Shown in pieces: positions 17,026 through 26,134 of a stretch of 64,000 nucleotides of DNA; position 1 is the stretch's first letter, and the number at the start of each line of letters is the position of its first letter. The translations under genes and the position numbers were made by a program. The stretch comes from Streptomyces dengpaensis (GTDB lineage Bacteria; Actinomycetota; Actinomycetes; Streptomycetales; Streptomycetaceae), in the NCBI RefSeq assembly GCF_002946835.1, contig NZ_CP026652.1:7688001-7752000 (forward strand). Reading direction: 5' to 3'. The notes below the pieces were generated by a model. The model saw only the letters and a program-made list of their open reading frames with translations. It was not told where the DNA came from and did no database searches.

Positions 17026-18072
17026 GTGGCAGACGGCGGCAGGCGGCAACAACGGGCGTTCATCGGCTCGTTCACGGCGGCGGGAGGCCTCGGCGTCCTC
17101 ACCGCGTCCATGGACCCGGACAGCGGTGCGCTGACCGTCCTGAGCACGGTGGACGGCGTCCCCGACCCCGCGTACCTCGCCCTGTCGCCCGAGCGGGACA
17201 TGCTCTACGCCGTCAGCGAGACGGCCGACGGCGCGGTGGCCGCGTACCGCGTGCACGGCGACAAGCCGGAACTCACCGGGCCGCTGGTGCCGGTCGGCGG
17301 TAGCGGCCCCACGTACCTCAGCGTGTTCGCGGGACACGTCCTGACCGCCAACTACGGCTCCGGCAGCGTCACCGCCGTACCCGTCCGCCCCGACGGCGGG
17401 CTCGCGTACGCCGCCTCCAGCGTGCTCCAGCACAGCGGCTCGGGCCCGCACACCCCGCGCCAGCAGGGCCCGCACGCCCACCAGGTGCAGCCCGACCCGA
17501 GCGGACGCTGGGCGGTGAGCGTCGACCTCGGCACGGACTCCGTACGGGTGTGCGGGCTGGACGGCGGAACGCTCACGCTGCACCGCGAAATCGCGCTGCG
17601 CCCCGGCTCCGGGCCCCGCCACCTCGTCTTCCACCCGCGCGGCGAACACGCGTACGTCCTCAACGAACTCGCGCCCACCGTCACCGTCTGCCGCTGGGAC
17701 GCCGCCGAAGGCGCGCTGCGGCCGGTCGGCGAGACGCCGGTGCTGCCGGGCGTCCCGGACGGTGACGCGTACCCGTCGGGCATCGTCGTGTCGCCCGACG
17801 GCCGCTTCGTGTGGACCGCCACCCGCGGCCAGGACGTCGTCTCCCTGCTCACCCCCGACACGGTCGGCGAGGGCCTGCGCCTGGTCGCCACGGTGCCCTG
17901 CGGCGGCACCTGGCCGCGCGCGCTGGCCCTCGACCCCTCCGGCGGCTTCCTGTACGTCGCCAACGAGCGTTCCGGCGACGTGACCTGGTTCGCGGTCCAC
18001 CCGGACACGGGCGTGCCGCGCCGGGCCGGCTCGATCGAAGCCCCGGCGGCCTCCTGCGTGGTCTTCGACTGA
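17026..18072 (+). CDS. lactonase family protein (beta-propeller, 6-phosphogluconolactonase-like)
   Basis: A 348-residue seven-bladed propeller of the Pgl/YbhE type. It starts RAFIGSFTAAGGLGVLTASM, and the blades show repeated motifs such as DPAYLALSPERDMLYAVSE, GPRHLVFHPRGEHAYVLNE, PSGIVVSPDGRFVWTATRG and WPRALALDPSGGFLYVANE. Members hydrolyse lactones such as 6-phosphogluconolactone or muconolactone; the substrate is not determinable here. The GTG at 17026 follows gaaagggg. Single gene, ended by a strong bidirectional hairpin. Confidence 0.88.
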   Translation: MADGGRRQQRAFIGSFTAAGGLGVLTASMDPDSGALTVLSTVDGVPDPAYLALSPERDMLYAVSETADGAVAAYRVHGDKPELTGPLVPVGGSGPTYLSVFAGHVLTANYGSGSVTAVPVRPDGGLAYAASSVLQHSGSGPHTPRQQGPHAHQVQPDPSGRWAVSVDLGTDSVRVCGLDGGTLTLHREIALRPGSGPRHLVFHPRGEHAYVLNELAPTVTVCRWDAAEGALRPVGETPVLPGVPDGDAYPSGIVVSPDGRFVWTATRGQDVVSLLTPDTVGEGLRLVATVPCGGTWPRALALDPSGGFLYVANERSGDVTWFAVHPDTGVPRRAGSIEAPAASCVVFD

Positions 18073-18115
18073 CCGCGGCGGGCGTACGCGCAAGAAACCG
18101 TGCGCACGCAGCGGC

Positions 18116-18148
18116 AAGGGCCCGCTCCTGCGAGAGGAGCGGGCCCTT
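18116..18148. terminator. bidirectional intrinsic terminator
   Basis: A perfect 14-base-pair stem, aagggcccgctcct at 18116-18129 and aggagcgggccctt at 18135-18148, with a 5-base loop gcgag. It lies between two convergent genes (lactonase and chelatase-like) and can serve both. Confidence 0.9.
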
Positions 18149-18187
18149 TGCGCGACTGATGGGCCTGGAGGCCGGTGTTCCGGTCGG

Positions 18188-19108
18188 CTAGCGGACCGGA
18201 GCGCCCTGCGGCTGCTGCGGGGCGATGCCCAACGCCGTTGTGTACTGGGCCAGCGCGAGCTTGCCGATCGCCGGGTACGGGCCGAGCGCCTCGGCGGCGG
18301 AGCAGCCCACCTCCTTGGCGGCCGCGTCGAGCAGACCCGCGTCGAGCTCCGGGCCGATCAGATACGGCGCGAGCGCGAGCTGCTGGGAGCCCGAGCCGCG
18401 CAGCTGCTCGGCGGTGGCCGCGATCGCGCCGTCCACGTCGAGCGCCGCCGCCATCACCGGCACGGCGAGCCGCGCGGCGAGCAGCATGCCGGTGATCCCG
18501 GCCGCCTGCACGGCCTCCTCGCCGCCCACGGTGGCGAGGATGATGCCGTCGGCCGCGGTGGCCACGGTGAACAGCCGGGCGCGGTCGGCACGGGCCAGAC
18601 CCGCCTCGGACAGGCGCACGTGCAGCGCCTCGGCGAGCAGCGGGTGCGGGCCGAGCACATCGGTCAGTTCGGCAGCGACCCGGCTGTCCATGACGGCCTG
18701 GCGGACCCGGCGCAGCAGCGCGTTGTCCGGGCCGGCGAGCAGCGGCACGACGATGGCGACGGGGCCGTCGGGCTGGGTCACGTCGGCACCGGCGGCGCGG
18801 GCCTGCTCGAAGCGCGCGACCCGCTCCTCGGCGGCGTGCGCCAGCACGGACTGCAGCGTGGGGAACTCATCGTTCCCGTCGAGGTACCCGATCCGGGCGT
18901 CGAGGCCGGGCAGCTCGGAGCGCGCGATGCTCACGACCTCCTCGGCGAGGCCGCGCGTGGCGGCGCTGGGGGTGCCCGGCACCGCGAGGACGAACGCGGG
19001 CGCGCCCTCGGGAGCCGCCAGGGGTTCCGGGCGGCGGTGCCGCCCGGACTGGCGGGGTCGCGGCATTCGTACGGGCAGGCCGGACGCGGGCCCAGTGGGG
19101 GAGCTCAT
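18188..19108 (-). CDS. sirohydrochlorin chelatase (CbiX/SirB)-like protein lacking the usual metal His residues
   Basis: A 306-residue protein with two CbiX-like repeats: PAFVLAVPGTPSAATRGLAEEV in the first half and AIVVPLLAGPDNALLRRVRQAV further on; the second half begins near RLFTVATAADGIIL. Chelatases of this family use His in LVxxGHGS and in PLFLxxGxH. Here those positions read AVPGTPS and PLLAGPDN, so the catalytic His residues appear to be missing. It may be a paralogue with another role. The Arg/Pro-rich first 35 residues are not part of the fold, and the true start may be further in. Confidence 0.72.
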   Translation of the reverse strand: MSSPTGPASGLPVRMPRPRQSGRHRRPEPLAAPEGAPAFVLAVPGTPSAATRGLAEEVVSIARSELPGLDARIGYLDGNDEFPTLQSVLAHAAEERVARFEQARAAGADVTQPDGPVAIVVPLLAGPDNALLRRVRQAVMDSRVAAELTDVLGPHPLLAEALHVRLSEAGLARADRARLFTVATAADGIILATVGGEEAVQAAGITGMLLAARLAVPVMAAALDVDGAIAATAEQLRGSGSQQLALAPYLIGPELDAGLLDAAAKEVGCSAAEALGPYPAIGKLALAQYTTALGIAPQQPQGAPVR

Positions 19109-19335
19109 GGCGCCGCATGTTACTGGTTTCTTGGGTTCCCCTGTTCGGGGAGGGTGCAGGTGAGCGGTATCCGTCCGCTTTTGTCTGATGAGTTACGTAC
19201 GGATCAGAAGTGATCAGTAACAACCCGCTTGCCCGGCATGTGATGTGTGCCGACGTCCGATGCGGGCATCGGCCTCACTTGTCCGGCAGGGGCGTATCTA
19301 TCCGCTATTTCGGGCGCGTCGGGGTTATGTCTTGT

Positions 19336-20319
19336 TCACGTCTTTTCGGTTACCACGTACAGCATTTGCTGGTCGTGAGGCAGGGCGAGCTCGTCGTTCG
19401 CCAGGTCGACGGCGATCCCCAGGGCGCCTCGCAGCGGGTCGCCCGCGGCCGGTATCTGCCGGGCGTGCGGCAGGCGCACCGCCAACTCCCCACGCAGCGG
19501 TACGAGGAGGGGGTCGCCCATTTTGAACAGGCCGCCGGCGAGGGCGACATGGGGCTCTCCCGAGGGCGGGCACACGGCGGCTGCCGACTCGGCCATGTTC
19601 CGCGCCGCCGCGCGCAGGATGCCCGCCGCCACGGGGTCGCTCTCGGCGCAGGTGGCTACCTCGGGCGCGAAAGCGGCGAGTACGGCCGGCCGGTCGGCGC
19701 GCGGGTACAGCCTGCCCGGCAACCCTGGTACCGGGCCGAACATCCTCTCGGCACGCGCCAGCAGCCCCGCCGAGCCACCCGGGCGCCCGTCGAAGGCCCG
19801 CGCGGCCGCTTCGAGGCCCGCGCGGCCGATCCAGGCCCCGCCGCCGCAGTCGCCGAGCAGATGGCCCCACCCGTCGGCCCTGCGCCAGCTCTTCAGGTCG
19901 GTGCCGACCGCGATCATGCCGGTGCCGGCGGCGATCACCGCGCCCGGCCGCTGACCGAGCGCACCCGTGTACGCGGTCACGGCGTCGGCGGCCAACGCGA
20001 GTCGGCGCACGCCGAGTTCACGCTCCAGTGCCGACGGCAGCTCGGCGCGCAGGTCTTCGCCGAGCGTGGCCAGGCCCGCCGCTCCGATGGCGACGGAGGC
20101 GAGCCCGTCGACCCCGGAGTCAGCCATCAACTGCCGGACCATCGGCAGCAGTTGCTCCAGCAGATGTCCGGCGTCGATGCCGCGCGGGCCCGTGCGGACC
20201 GGTTCCTTCGAGGCCAGGGGAGCCCCTGAGGCCTCCCCGCGCACGGCGAGCACCGCGCGCAGCCCCGAGCCCCCCGAGTCCACGGCCAGTACACCGGGCA
20301 GCGTGCCGCCGGGCGTCAC
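19336..20319 (-). CDS. BadF/BadG/BcrA/BcrD-type ATPase (N-acetylglucosamine-kinase-like)
   Basis: A 327-residue ASKHA-fold ATPase: phosphate-1 motif [23 protein letters not shown], the phosphate-2 region [16 protein letters not shown] and [20 protein letters not shown], and adenosine motif [13 protein letters not shown]. It resembles N-acetylglucosamine kinases and their actinobacterial relatives, which phosphorylate amino sugars. The GTG start at 20319 overlaps the stop of the uracil-DNA glycosylase gene by 4 bases, so the two are translationally coupled although functionally unrelated. Confidence 0.83.
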   Translation of the reverse strand: MTPGGTLPGVLAVDSGGSGLRAVLAVRGEASGAPLASKEPVRTGPRGIDAGHLLEQLLPMVRQLMADSGVDGLASVAIGAAGLATLGEDLRAELPSALERELGVRRLALAADAVTAYTGALGQRPGAVIAAGTGMIAVGTDLKSWRRADGWGHLLGDCGGGAWIGRAGLEAAARAFDGRPGGSAGLLARAERMFGPVPGLPGRLYPRADRPAVLAAFAPEVATCAESDPVAAGILRAAARNMAESAAAVCPPSGEPHVALAGGLFKMGDPLLVPLRGELAVRLPHARQIPAAGDPLRGALGIAVDLANDELALPHDQQMLYVVTEKT

Positions 20320-21002
20320 GGCAGGCGCCAGTCCACCGGCTCGGCTCCCTGCCTGGCCAGCAGGTCATTGGCGCGGCTGAAGGGGCGGGAGCCGAAGAAG
20401 CCGCGGTCCGCCGACATGGGGGAGGGGTGGGCGGACTCCACCGAGGGCAGGTCGCCGAGGAGCGGACGCAGGTTGCGGGCGTCGCGGCCCCACAGGATCG
20501 ACACCAGCGGCCCGCCTCGCTCGGCCAGCGCCCGTATCGCCTGCTCGGTGACCTCCTCCCAGCCCTTGCCGCGATGGGCGGCCGGGCTGCGCGGGGCCGT
20601 GGTGAGCGCCCTGTTGAGCAGGAGCACACCCTGCTTGCTCCACGGCGTGAGGTCGCCGTTGGACGGCTGGGGCAGCCCCAGGTCGGTGTTGAGCTCGCGG
20701 AAGATGTTGATCAGGCTGCCGGGCAGCGGACGGACGTCCGGCGCGACGGAGAACGACAGCCCCACCGCGTGTCCCGGCGTCGGGTACGGGTCCTGGCCGA
20801 CGATCAGGACCCGTACGTCGTCGAAGGGCTGCTGGAAGGCCCGCAGGACATTCGCCCCCGCCGGGAGATAGGTGCGCCCCGCGGCGATCTCCGCGCGCAG
20901 GAAGTCGCCCATCTCGGCGATCCGTCCGGCGACGGGTTCCAGGGCTTTCGCCCAGCCGGGTTCAACGATTTCACGCAACGGTCGTGGTGCCACGGGCGTC
21001 AC
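20316..21002 (-). CDS. ung: uracil-DNA glycosylase (family 1)
   Basis: About 228 residues. It removes uracil from DNA in base excision repair. The catalytic motif is [19 protein letters not shown] with Asp71 as general base; classical UNG has GQDPYH, and the Pro instead of His is usual in this actinobacterial branch as I remember it. The leucine-loop motif is [18 protein letters not shown], and the core [17 protein letters not shown] is intact. The start was set at GTG 21002 ([17 protein letters not shown]); upstream extension has no homologous look. Overlaps the downstream kinase-like gene by GTGA. Confidence 0.92.
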   Translation of the reverse strand: MTPVAPRPLREIVEPGWAKALEPVAGRIAEMGDFLRAEIAAGRTYLPAGANVLRAFQQPFDDVRVLIVGQDPYPTPGHAVGLSFSVAPDVRPLPGSLINIFRELNTDLGLPQPSNGDLTPWSKQGVLLLNRALTTAPRSPAAHRGKGWEEVTEQAIRALAERGGPLVSILWGRDARNLRPLLGDLPSVESAHPSPMSADRGFFGSRPFSRANDLLARQGAEPVDWRLP

Positions 21003-21180
21003 CCTACTGCCGTACAGGCGGCGGAGATCAACCGGTGGCCGTGGGGCGACCGAGGATGACCGATCCGTTGACGATATGGGCGCCCTGGAGACAAGGTGCG
21101 CGTTTTCATGGTCCGGTGGGGTCTCCCGGTTCTCGGTCGGGCTCAGGACAGTTGGGCAGGCTCGGGGCTGCCGGTCAGGC

Positions 21181-22266
21181 TCAGGCGACGACCGCGGCGC
21201 GTACGCAGAGCACGTCCGGCAGATGCGAGGCCAACTGCCGCCAGCTGTCGCCGTCGTCGGCCGACGCGTACACCTCGCCGTTGCGGTTGCCGAAGTACAC
21301 GCCTGCCGGGTCCGCGCCGTCCGTGCACAGCGCGTCGCGCAGCACCGTGCCGTAGTGGTCCTCGGCGGGCAGCCCGGCCGACAGCGGCTCCCAGCTCTTG
21401 CCCGCGTCCGCCGTACGGTAGACGCGGCATCGCCGGCCGGCCGGGACACGGTCCGCGTCGGCGTTGATGGGGAATACGTACGCCGTGTCGCCGCGGTGCG
21501 GATGCGCGGCCGCCGCGAAGCCGAACGTGGACGGCAGGCCGTCGCCGATGTCGGTCCAGTGCTTGCCCGCGTCGTCGCTGCGGTACACCCCCCAGTGGTT
21601 CTGCAGATACAGCCGGTCCGGAGTCACCGCGTCCTGGGCGATCTTGTGCACGCACTGGCCGAATTCCGGGTTCGGATCCGGCAGGAACACCGCGGAGACA
21701 CCGGAGTTGGAGGGCGCCCAGCTCACGCCGCCGTCCTCGGTGCGGAACACCCCGGCCGTGGAGACGGCGACCGTCACGGCACGCGGGTCGCGGTGGTCGG
21801 TGAGGATGGTGTGCAGCCCTTCCCCGCCGCCGCCCGGCACCCACTTCGAGCGCGTGGGGTGCTCCCACAGCGGACGGACGAGCTCGAAGGACTCGCCCCG
21901 GTCCTCCGAGCGGTACAGCGCGGCCGGCTCCGTGCCCGCGTACACCACGTCCGGTTCGGCGGCTGCCGGGTGCAACTGCCACACCCGCTCCAGCGAAGCG
22001 CCGGTGTCCTTGGGGAACTTGACGGCGGGCTGAGCCGGTTCGGCCCATGTCCGGCCCAGGTCGTCGGAGTGGAAGACGGACGGGCCCCAGTGCGAGCTGT
22101 CCCCTCCGGCCAGCAGCCTCGGGCGCTCGCCCCGGGTGTCGATCGCGATCGAGTACACGGCCTGCGCGTTGAAGTACGGACTCTCGTCGAACTCCCAGGC
22201 GCCGCCGCGCCGTCGGCCGATGAAGAGCCCCTTGCGCGTGCCTACGCTGAGCAGTACGTCGGTCAT
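21181..22266 (-). CDS. Asp-box (BNR/sialidase-like) beta-propeller protein
   Basis: A 361-residue propeller with six Asp-box repeats of the form S/T-x-D-x-G-x-[44 protein letters not shown] and SADDGDSW. No sialidase Arg triad or signal peptide is evident, so enzymatic activity is not implied; the family is often annotated exo-alpha-sialidase or YVTN/BNR-like. The ATG at 22266 has ggaggtgg five bases upstream, which favours it over the longer frame to 22284. Monocistronic. Confidence 0.83.
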   Translation of the reverse strand: MTDVLLSVGTRKGLFIGRRRGGAWEFDESPYFNAQAVYSIAIDTRGERPRLLAGGDSSHWGPSVFHSDDLGRTWAEPAQPAVKFPKDTGASLERVWQLHPAAAEPDVVYAGTEPAALYRSEDRGESFELVRPLWEHPTRSKWVPGGGGEGLHTILTDHRDPRAVTVAVSTAGVFRTEDGGVSWAPSNSGVSAVFLPDPNPEFGQCVHKIAQDAVTPDRLYLQNHWGVYRSDDAGKHWTDIGDGLPSTFGFAAAAHPHRGDTAYVFPINADADRVPAGRRCRVYRTADAGKSWEPLSAGLPAEDHYGTVLRDALCTDGADPAGVYFGNRNGEVYASADDGDSWRQLASHLPDVLCVRAAVVA

Positions 22267-22500
22267 GCAGACCACCTCCGCCACGTCGTTGTCTCAGACA
22301 CGGGCCAGTCTGCACCCAGCCACTGACAGTCACCTCAGGATGTGACATTTCCGCAGGTCAGGGCGGTGGTTTCGCTGTCCGGCCGAGGCTTTCGCCAGTG
22401 ATGACCGGGCGTGGCCGGGGGGTGCCGGGACGCCTGGGACGGAGGAGAGCCGAGGGACTTGGCGTGAGCGGCGAGCGGACCGAGCGCGTATGGGAGGGAG
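22267..22500. other. intergenic region between divergent genes
   Basis: About 230 bases holding the divergent promoters of the Asp-box protein and the Rv1733c-like protein. The weak inverted repeat gtcac-ctcaggat-gtgac spans about 22330-22347. Nothing else was recognised. Confidence 0.3.
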
Positions 22501-23121
22501 ATGTGGCGGGTCCGCGCGGTCGTGAGGAGGATGCCATTGATGGCGGCATTCCGTGGTCCGAAGGTGCGGCTGTGGCTGTGGCGGTGGCGACGCAATCCGC
22601 TGCGGCGGCGCAGTGATGCCGTGGAGGCCTGGATCGTGTTCGTCGCCTGGGTGTTCACCGTGCTCGGCGGCGTGATCACCGGCCTGGCTGCCGGGCACAC
22701 CGTGGAGCACGGGCTCGCCCAGCAGCGCGCCGAGCGGCGCTCCGTCCCGGCCCTCCTCACCGAGAACGCGCCGACTGCGCGCGCCGCGGAGTCCGGCACC
22801 TTCGTCTGGGCGAAGGTGCGCTGGACCGCGGCAGACGGCTCGCAGCGCGCGGGCCGGACGCGGGTGCACGCCGGCACCGGCGCGGGCACCCCGGTCACCG
22901 TCTGGACCGACCCCGCTGGCCGCCTTGTCACCGAGCCCGCCTCTGCGTCCCAGGCCCGCCTGCGCGCCTCCCTGGTCGGCGTCCTGGCCGGCGTCAGCGG
23001 CGCGGGCGTGCCGTTCGTCTGCGGACGGCTCGTGCGAGGCCGCCTTGAACGGCGGCGCATGGCGCAGTGGGACCAGGAGTGGGAGCGGATTGGGCCACTG
23101 TGGGGGCGGAAGACGAGCTGA
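22501..23121 (+). CDS. Rv1733c family membrane protein
   Basis: A 206-residue protein with the typical actinobacterial layout: an Arg/Trp-rich N-terminus (LWLWRWRRNPLRRRSD), a transmembrane segment (WIVFVAWVFTVLGGVITGLAAG), an extracytoplasmic domain of about 90 residues with VWAKVRWTAADGS and PVTVWTDPAGRLV, and a second transmembrane segment (ASLVGVLAGVSGAGVPFVCG) followed by a charged tail. The function of the family is unknown; M. tuberculosis Rv1733c is a dormancy-regulon antigen. gggagggag abuts the ATG. Confidence 0.82.
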   Translation: MWRVRAVVRRMPLMAAFRGPKVRLWLWRWRRNPLRRRSDAVEAWIVFVAWVFTVLGGVITGLAAGHTVEHGLAQQRAERRSVPALLTENAPTARAAESGTFVWAKVRWTAADGSQRAGRTRVHAGTGAGTPVTVWTDPAGRLVTEPASASQARLRASLVGVLAGVSGAGVPFVCGRLVRGRLERRRMAQWDQEWERIGPLWGRKTS

Positions 23122-23151
23122 GGGGGTAGGGCCGTCTCGTCTGTGGGCGTG

Positions 23152-23439
23152 TCACAGCTCTGGACGCGCCGGGCAGGGCTTTCCGCCGTCGTCGGCCGAG
23201 CGGTCGCGCGTCGCCGCCCGCCACAGGAGATCGCCGAGGGCCGCTCCCGCCGTCACGACGGCCATGATCACGCCCGCCATGGTCAGCCCGTCGTCGAGAT
23301 GCGGGCGACCGTGCACGGCGTGCAGGTCGAACCCGCACAGGTGATACACGCCCACCGCTGCGACCCCGAGGCTCGGCACGAGCAGGGCCAGTACGGGTGC
23401 CGGTCCGCGTCCCGGTCGCCCGGCGTCACGTTCCTTCAC
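23152..23439 (-). CDS. small two-helix membrane protein, unknown function
   Basis: A 95-residue hypothetical protein with two hydrophobic segments (PVLALLVPSLGVAAVGVYHL and LTMAGVIMAVVTAGAALGDLL) separated by a His-containing loop (FDLHAVHGRPHLDDG). The GTG at 23439 is preceded by ggaggcccc, a good ribosome binding site; the longer frame to 23538 lacks one. Upstream at 23477-23491 is the inverted repeat cctac-aacac-gtagg, a possible operator. It converges on the Rv1733c-like gene. No family recognised. Confidence 0.6.
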   Translation of the reverse strand: MKERDAGRPGRGPAPVLALLVPSLGVAAVGVYHLCGFDLHAVHGRPHLDDGLTMAGVIMAVVTAGAALGDLLWRAATRDRSADDGGKPCPARPEL

Positions 23440-23744
23440 GGGGCCTCCATCACGTAAGAGGTACACGACGGAGAAACCTACAACACGTAGGGTCTTCGCC
23501 GTTCGAGAATGCCGCGCGCCACGCGGCGGCCCGCGCAACTCCCTTCCCTGCCTGCGGCTATGACCGTACGAGTGTGACTACGGCCGGTACGGCCGCGGCT
23601 ATGACGGAGAGGTCGGTCGGTAAGTGCGGTGAGTTGTCGCGCGTTTCGTGTCCTGGATCACACGTTCGCGATTGACCGCACGCCGAGCGGTCTTCCGTAC
23701 CTACACCTGACGACCGAACCGCGGATGCAAGGATGAGGGCCGTC

Positions 23745-24500
23745 ATGACTGCTGGGTGGTGTTCTCGCACAGTACGGGCCGCGATGTTCGCGGCCGTCTG
23801 TGTGCTGCTCGCCGCCCTGGGGCACGTGATGATGTCCGGTTCCCCGGTGGCCTGGTGGGCCATGGCCGGCGGAGTCGTGGCCATGGGCGGCGTGGGGTGG
23901 TCCCTGGCCGGCCGTGAGCGCGGGCAGCCGTTGATCGTGTCCGTGGTGGTCGTCGCCCAAGGGCTGCTCCACTCGGCGTTCTCGGTCGCGCAGTCGGTGG
24001 CCTCGGGTTCGGGGCTGGGCTCGATGGGCGTGGGCGCTCTGCCATGGGGCTCCACGGGGCACGACATGAGCTCCATGCACATGGAGTCCATGCACATGGA
24101 GTCCATGCACATGAGCTCCGCGCACATGAGTCCCGCGCACATGGAATCCATGCATATGGGCTCTATGGACTCCATGTCCGCGGACGCCATGGACATGGGG
24201 CACATGGGGCACATGGACTCGGGCGGTACGTCCTCGTTCGGCATGCTCGCCGCCCACCTGCTGGCCGCGCTGCTCTGCGGCCTCTGGCTGGCGTACGGCG
24301 AGCGCGCCGTTTTCCGCATCCTGCGGGCGGTGGCGGGCTGGCTGGCCGCGCCCCTGCGACTGCCGCTCGCCCTGCCCGCGCCCCCGCACTGTCCGCGGTT
24401 CCGCGTACGCCGTGGCTCCTCGGACCGCGCGCCGCGGCACCTCCTTCTCGTTCACGCGATCACTTCTCGGGGTCCGCCCGTGGGGACCGCTGTCGTCTGA
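23745..24500 (+). CDS. Met/His-rich integral membrane protein, possible copper binder
   Basis: About 251 residues, unknown family. Three hydrophobic segments are followed by a loop of about 50 residues (roughly 106-159) made of near-repeats such as MHMESMHMESMHMSSAHM and MDMGHMGHMD. Another membrane segment (GMLAAHLLAALLCGLWLA) and an Arg-rich C-terminus come after. Met- and His-rich loops of this kind commonly bind Cu(I)/Cu(II) or silver, so a role in metal sensing, uptake or resistance is inferred. ATG 23745 has gagggccgtc upstream; ATG 23733 is also in frame. It precedes the sigma factor gene by 133 bases on the same strand. Confidence 0.6.
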   Translation: MTAGWCSRTVRAAMFAAVCVLLAALGHVMMSGSPVAWWAMAGGVVAMGGVGWSLAGRERGQPLIVSVVVVAQGLLHSAFSVAQSVASGSGLGSMGVGALPWGSTGHDMSSMHMESMHMESMHMSSAHMSPAHMESMHMGSMDSMSADAMDMGHMGHMDSGGTSSFGMLAAHLLAALLCGLWLAYGERAVFRILRAVAGWLAAPLRLPLALPAPPHCPRFRVRRGSSDRAPRHLLLVHAITSRGPPVGTAVV

Positions 24501-24633
24501 GACAGCAGGTTCCCCGAAGCGCCTCCGCGCGCTTCGGGCATCGGCCGTACTCGCCGTACGGCCCTACCCCACACCCGGACCACCGCGCCCGCGCCCGGCG
24601 GTCCGGATCACGGATGACCGAGAAGGACACCTG

Positions 24634-25410
24634 GTGATCACTTCTGCCGTACCCGCCTTGCGCGACGAATCCGACCCAAGAGAGAGGAGCGAGAGGAGCG
24701 GGAGGAGCGAGAAAACGGCATCGATCGACGAGTCGATAACCGCCTGGGCGCTGGCCGCCCGCGGCGGCGACGCGGCTGCCGTCGAACGTTTCGTACGCGC
24801 CCTGCATCGCGACGTCGTCCGGTACGTCGCCCATCTCTCCGCGGACCCCCAGGCCGCCGATGACCTCGCCCAGGACACGTTCCTGCGGGCGCTCGGCAGC
24901 CTGCACCGGTTCGAGGGGCGTTCCTCGGCCCGCGCCTGGCTGCTGTCCATCGCACGCCGTGCGGTGATCGACAGCTTCCGGCATACCGCCGCCCGGCCGC
25001 GGCTGAGCGACAGCGGCGACTGGCAGGTGGCCGCGGAGCTGGCCCAGCCGCGCGACGTGCCCGGCTTCGACGACGGCATCGCGCTGCTCGACCTGCTGGC
25101 CGCGCTGCCCGACGACCGGCGCGAGGCGTTCGTCCTCACCCAGCTGATGGGCATGCCGTACGCGGAGGCCGCCGAGGTCAGTGGCTGCCCCATCGGGACG
25201 CTCCGCTCCCGTGTGGCACGCGCCCGCGCGACCCTGGTCGCACTGCTCGCCCAGGCCGAATCGCCGACGGCGCCGAGTGCGACGGCTGCGCCGCCTGCGC
25301 CGTGCGCGCCGCCTGCGCCGTGCGCGCCGTGCGCGCCGTGCGCGCCGTGCGCGCCGTGCGCGCCGTGCGCGCCGTGCGCGCCGAGTGCGCCGGCTGTGCT
25401 GGCCGCCTGA
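24634..25410 (+). CDS. ECF-type RNA polymerase sigma factor with Cys-Ala-Pro repeat tail
   Basis: A 258-residue sigma factor. Region 2 (VRYVAHLSADPQAADDLAQD, then TFLRALGSLHRFEGRSSARAW split across motifs) and region 4 (LPDDRREAFVLTQLMGMPYAEAAEVSGCPIGTLRSR) are clear and resemble the SigC-type group. After about residue 217 comes an unusual tail with eight Cys in CAP or PAPCAP units, encoded by 9-base tandem repeats. No anti-sigma gene follows. In Myxococcus CorE-type sigma factors a C-terminal Cys-rich domain senses copper; with a Met/His-rich membrane protein just upstream, a similar metal-sensing role is an attractive inference. GTG 24634 follows gaaggacacctg. Confidence 0.85.
   Translation: MITSAVPALRDESDPRERSERSGRSEKTASIDESITAWALAARGGDAAAVERFVRALHRDVVRYVAHLSADPQAADDLAQDTFLRALGSLHRFEGRSSARAWLLSIARRAVIDSFRHTAARPRLSDSGDWQVAAELAQPRDVPGFDDGIALLDLLAALPDDRREAFVLTQLMGMPYAEAAEVSGCPIGTLRSRVARARATLVALLAQAESPTAPSATAAPPAPCAPPAPCAPCAPCAPCAPCAPCAPCAPSAPAVLAA
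25285..25392. repeat. 9-base tandem repeat encoding Cys-Ala-Pro in the sigma factor tail
   Basis: The 9-mer tgcgcgccg occurs seven times without a break at 25321-25383, flanked by degenerate copies (tgcgccgcc, agtgcgccg). Each unit is one Cys-Ala-Pro triplet, so change in copy number would stay in frame and alter only the number of Cys residues. Confidence 0.9.
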
Positions 25411-25586
25411 CGGGCTGACAGGGAGGGTGCCGATGTCCGGCTGGACGCACCCGACACCGGCACCCTTTCCCAGGAACCCACCCGTGATCCGCGCCGACTG
25501 GACCACGCTCGCCGGGCGCGGTCGCCGCGATCGTGCCCGGCGCCGGGGCGGGCGGGGCGCTCGGCCTCGGGAACTCCCCCAACCTT

Positions 25587-25830
25587 TCCCCGGCGTTCGA
25601 CTCGTGGTCGGCCTGACCGGCGGCGCGGTCGCCGTGGAGCAGGTCTACGACATCCCGGGGTTCGGCCGGACCACCCTCCAGGCCGCACTGGCCCAGGACC
25701 TGCCCGTTCTCCAGGCCGGAACGCTGGCCCTCGTCCTGCTCGCCGCGGCCGCCGCGCTCCTCATGCGCCTCGCGAGCCGGTTCCTGCTCCTCGCCGAGAA
25801 CCAGCCGTACGCCGAACGCGCCCCCTGGGC
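25587..25830 (+). pseudogene. remnant of a dipeptide/nickel-type ABC transporter permease
   Basis: In one frame the DNA encodes GLTGGAVAVEQVYDIPGFGR, then TTLQAALAQDLPVLQAGTLA and a hydrophobic stretch. This matches the C-terminal part of DppB/OppB/NikB-type permeases, whose signature is VEQVFxIPGxG followed by a xDYPxxQ-like segment. There is no start codon, the first 200 or so residues are missing, and no permease partner, ATPase or binding protein is near. A decayed fragment. The bases just upstream (25500-25586) look like another scrap out of frame. Confidence 0.55.
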
Positions 25831-25832
25831 CG

Positions 25833-25992
<160 letters not shown>

Positions 25993-26018
25993 TCGTCGCG
26001 GGACCGGTGTACGCCTCA

Positions 26019-26068
26019 TACGATAGGCATCGTAGTACGGCGAATATCAAACTACGAAAGGTCTCGTA
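26019..26068. promoter_or_regulatory. paired TACGA-type operators upstream of the ArsR-family gene
   Basis: Site 1 is tacgat-aggc-atcgta (26019-26034). Site 2 is tacga-aaggtc-tcgta (26053-26068). Centres are 34 bases apart in an AT-richer stretch between the OYE remnant and the regulator, as expected for a winged-helix repressor controlling itself and the divergent gene. Confidence 0.65.
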
Positions 26069-26134
26069 CAATGGAGTTCCCTGATGGACTCAGGGGTGAT
26101 TCAGGGATGAGTTCCCGGATGAAGTGGAGCCGCC

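Noticed and set aside
24067..24130. Met/His repeat DNA as a non-coding repeat
   Set aside because: The 15-base repeats are in frame inside a membrane protein with flanking helices, so a coding role is more likely.
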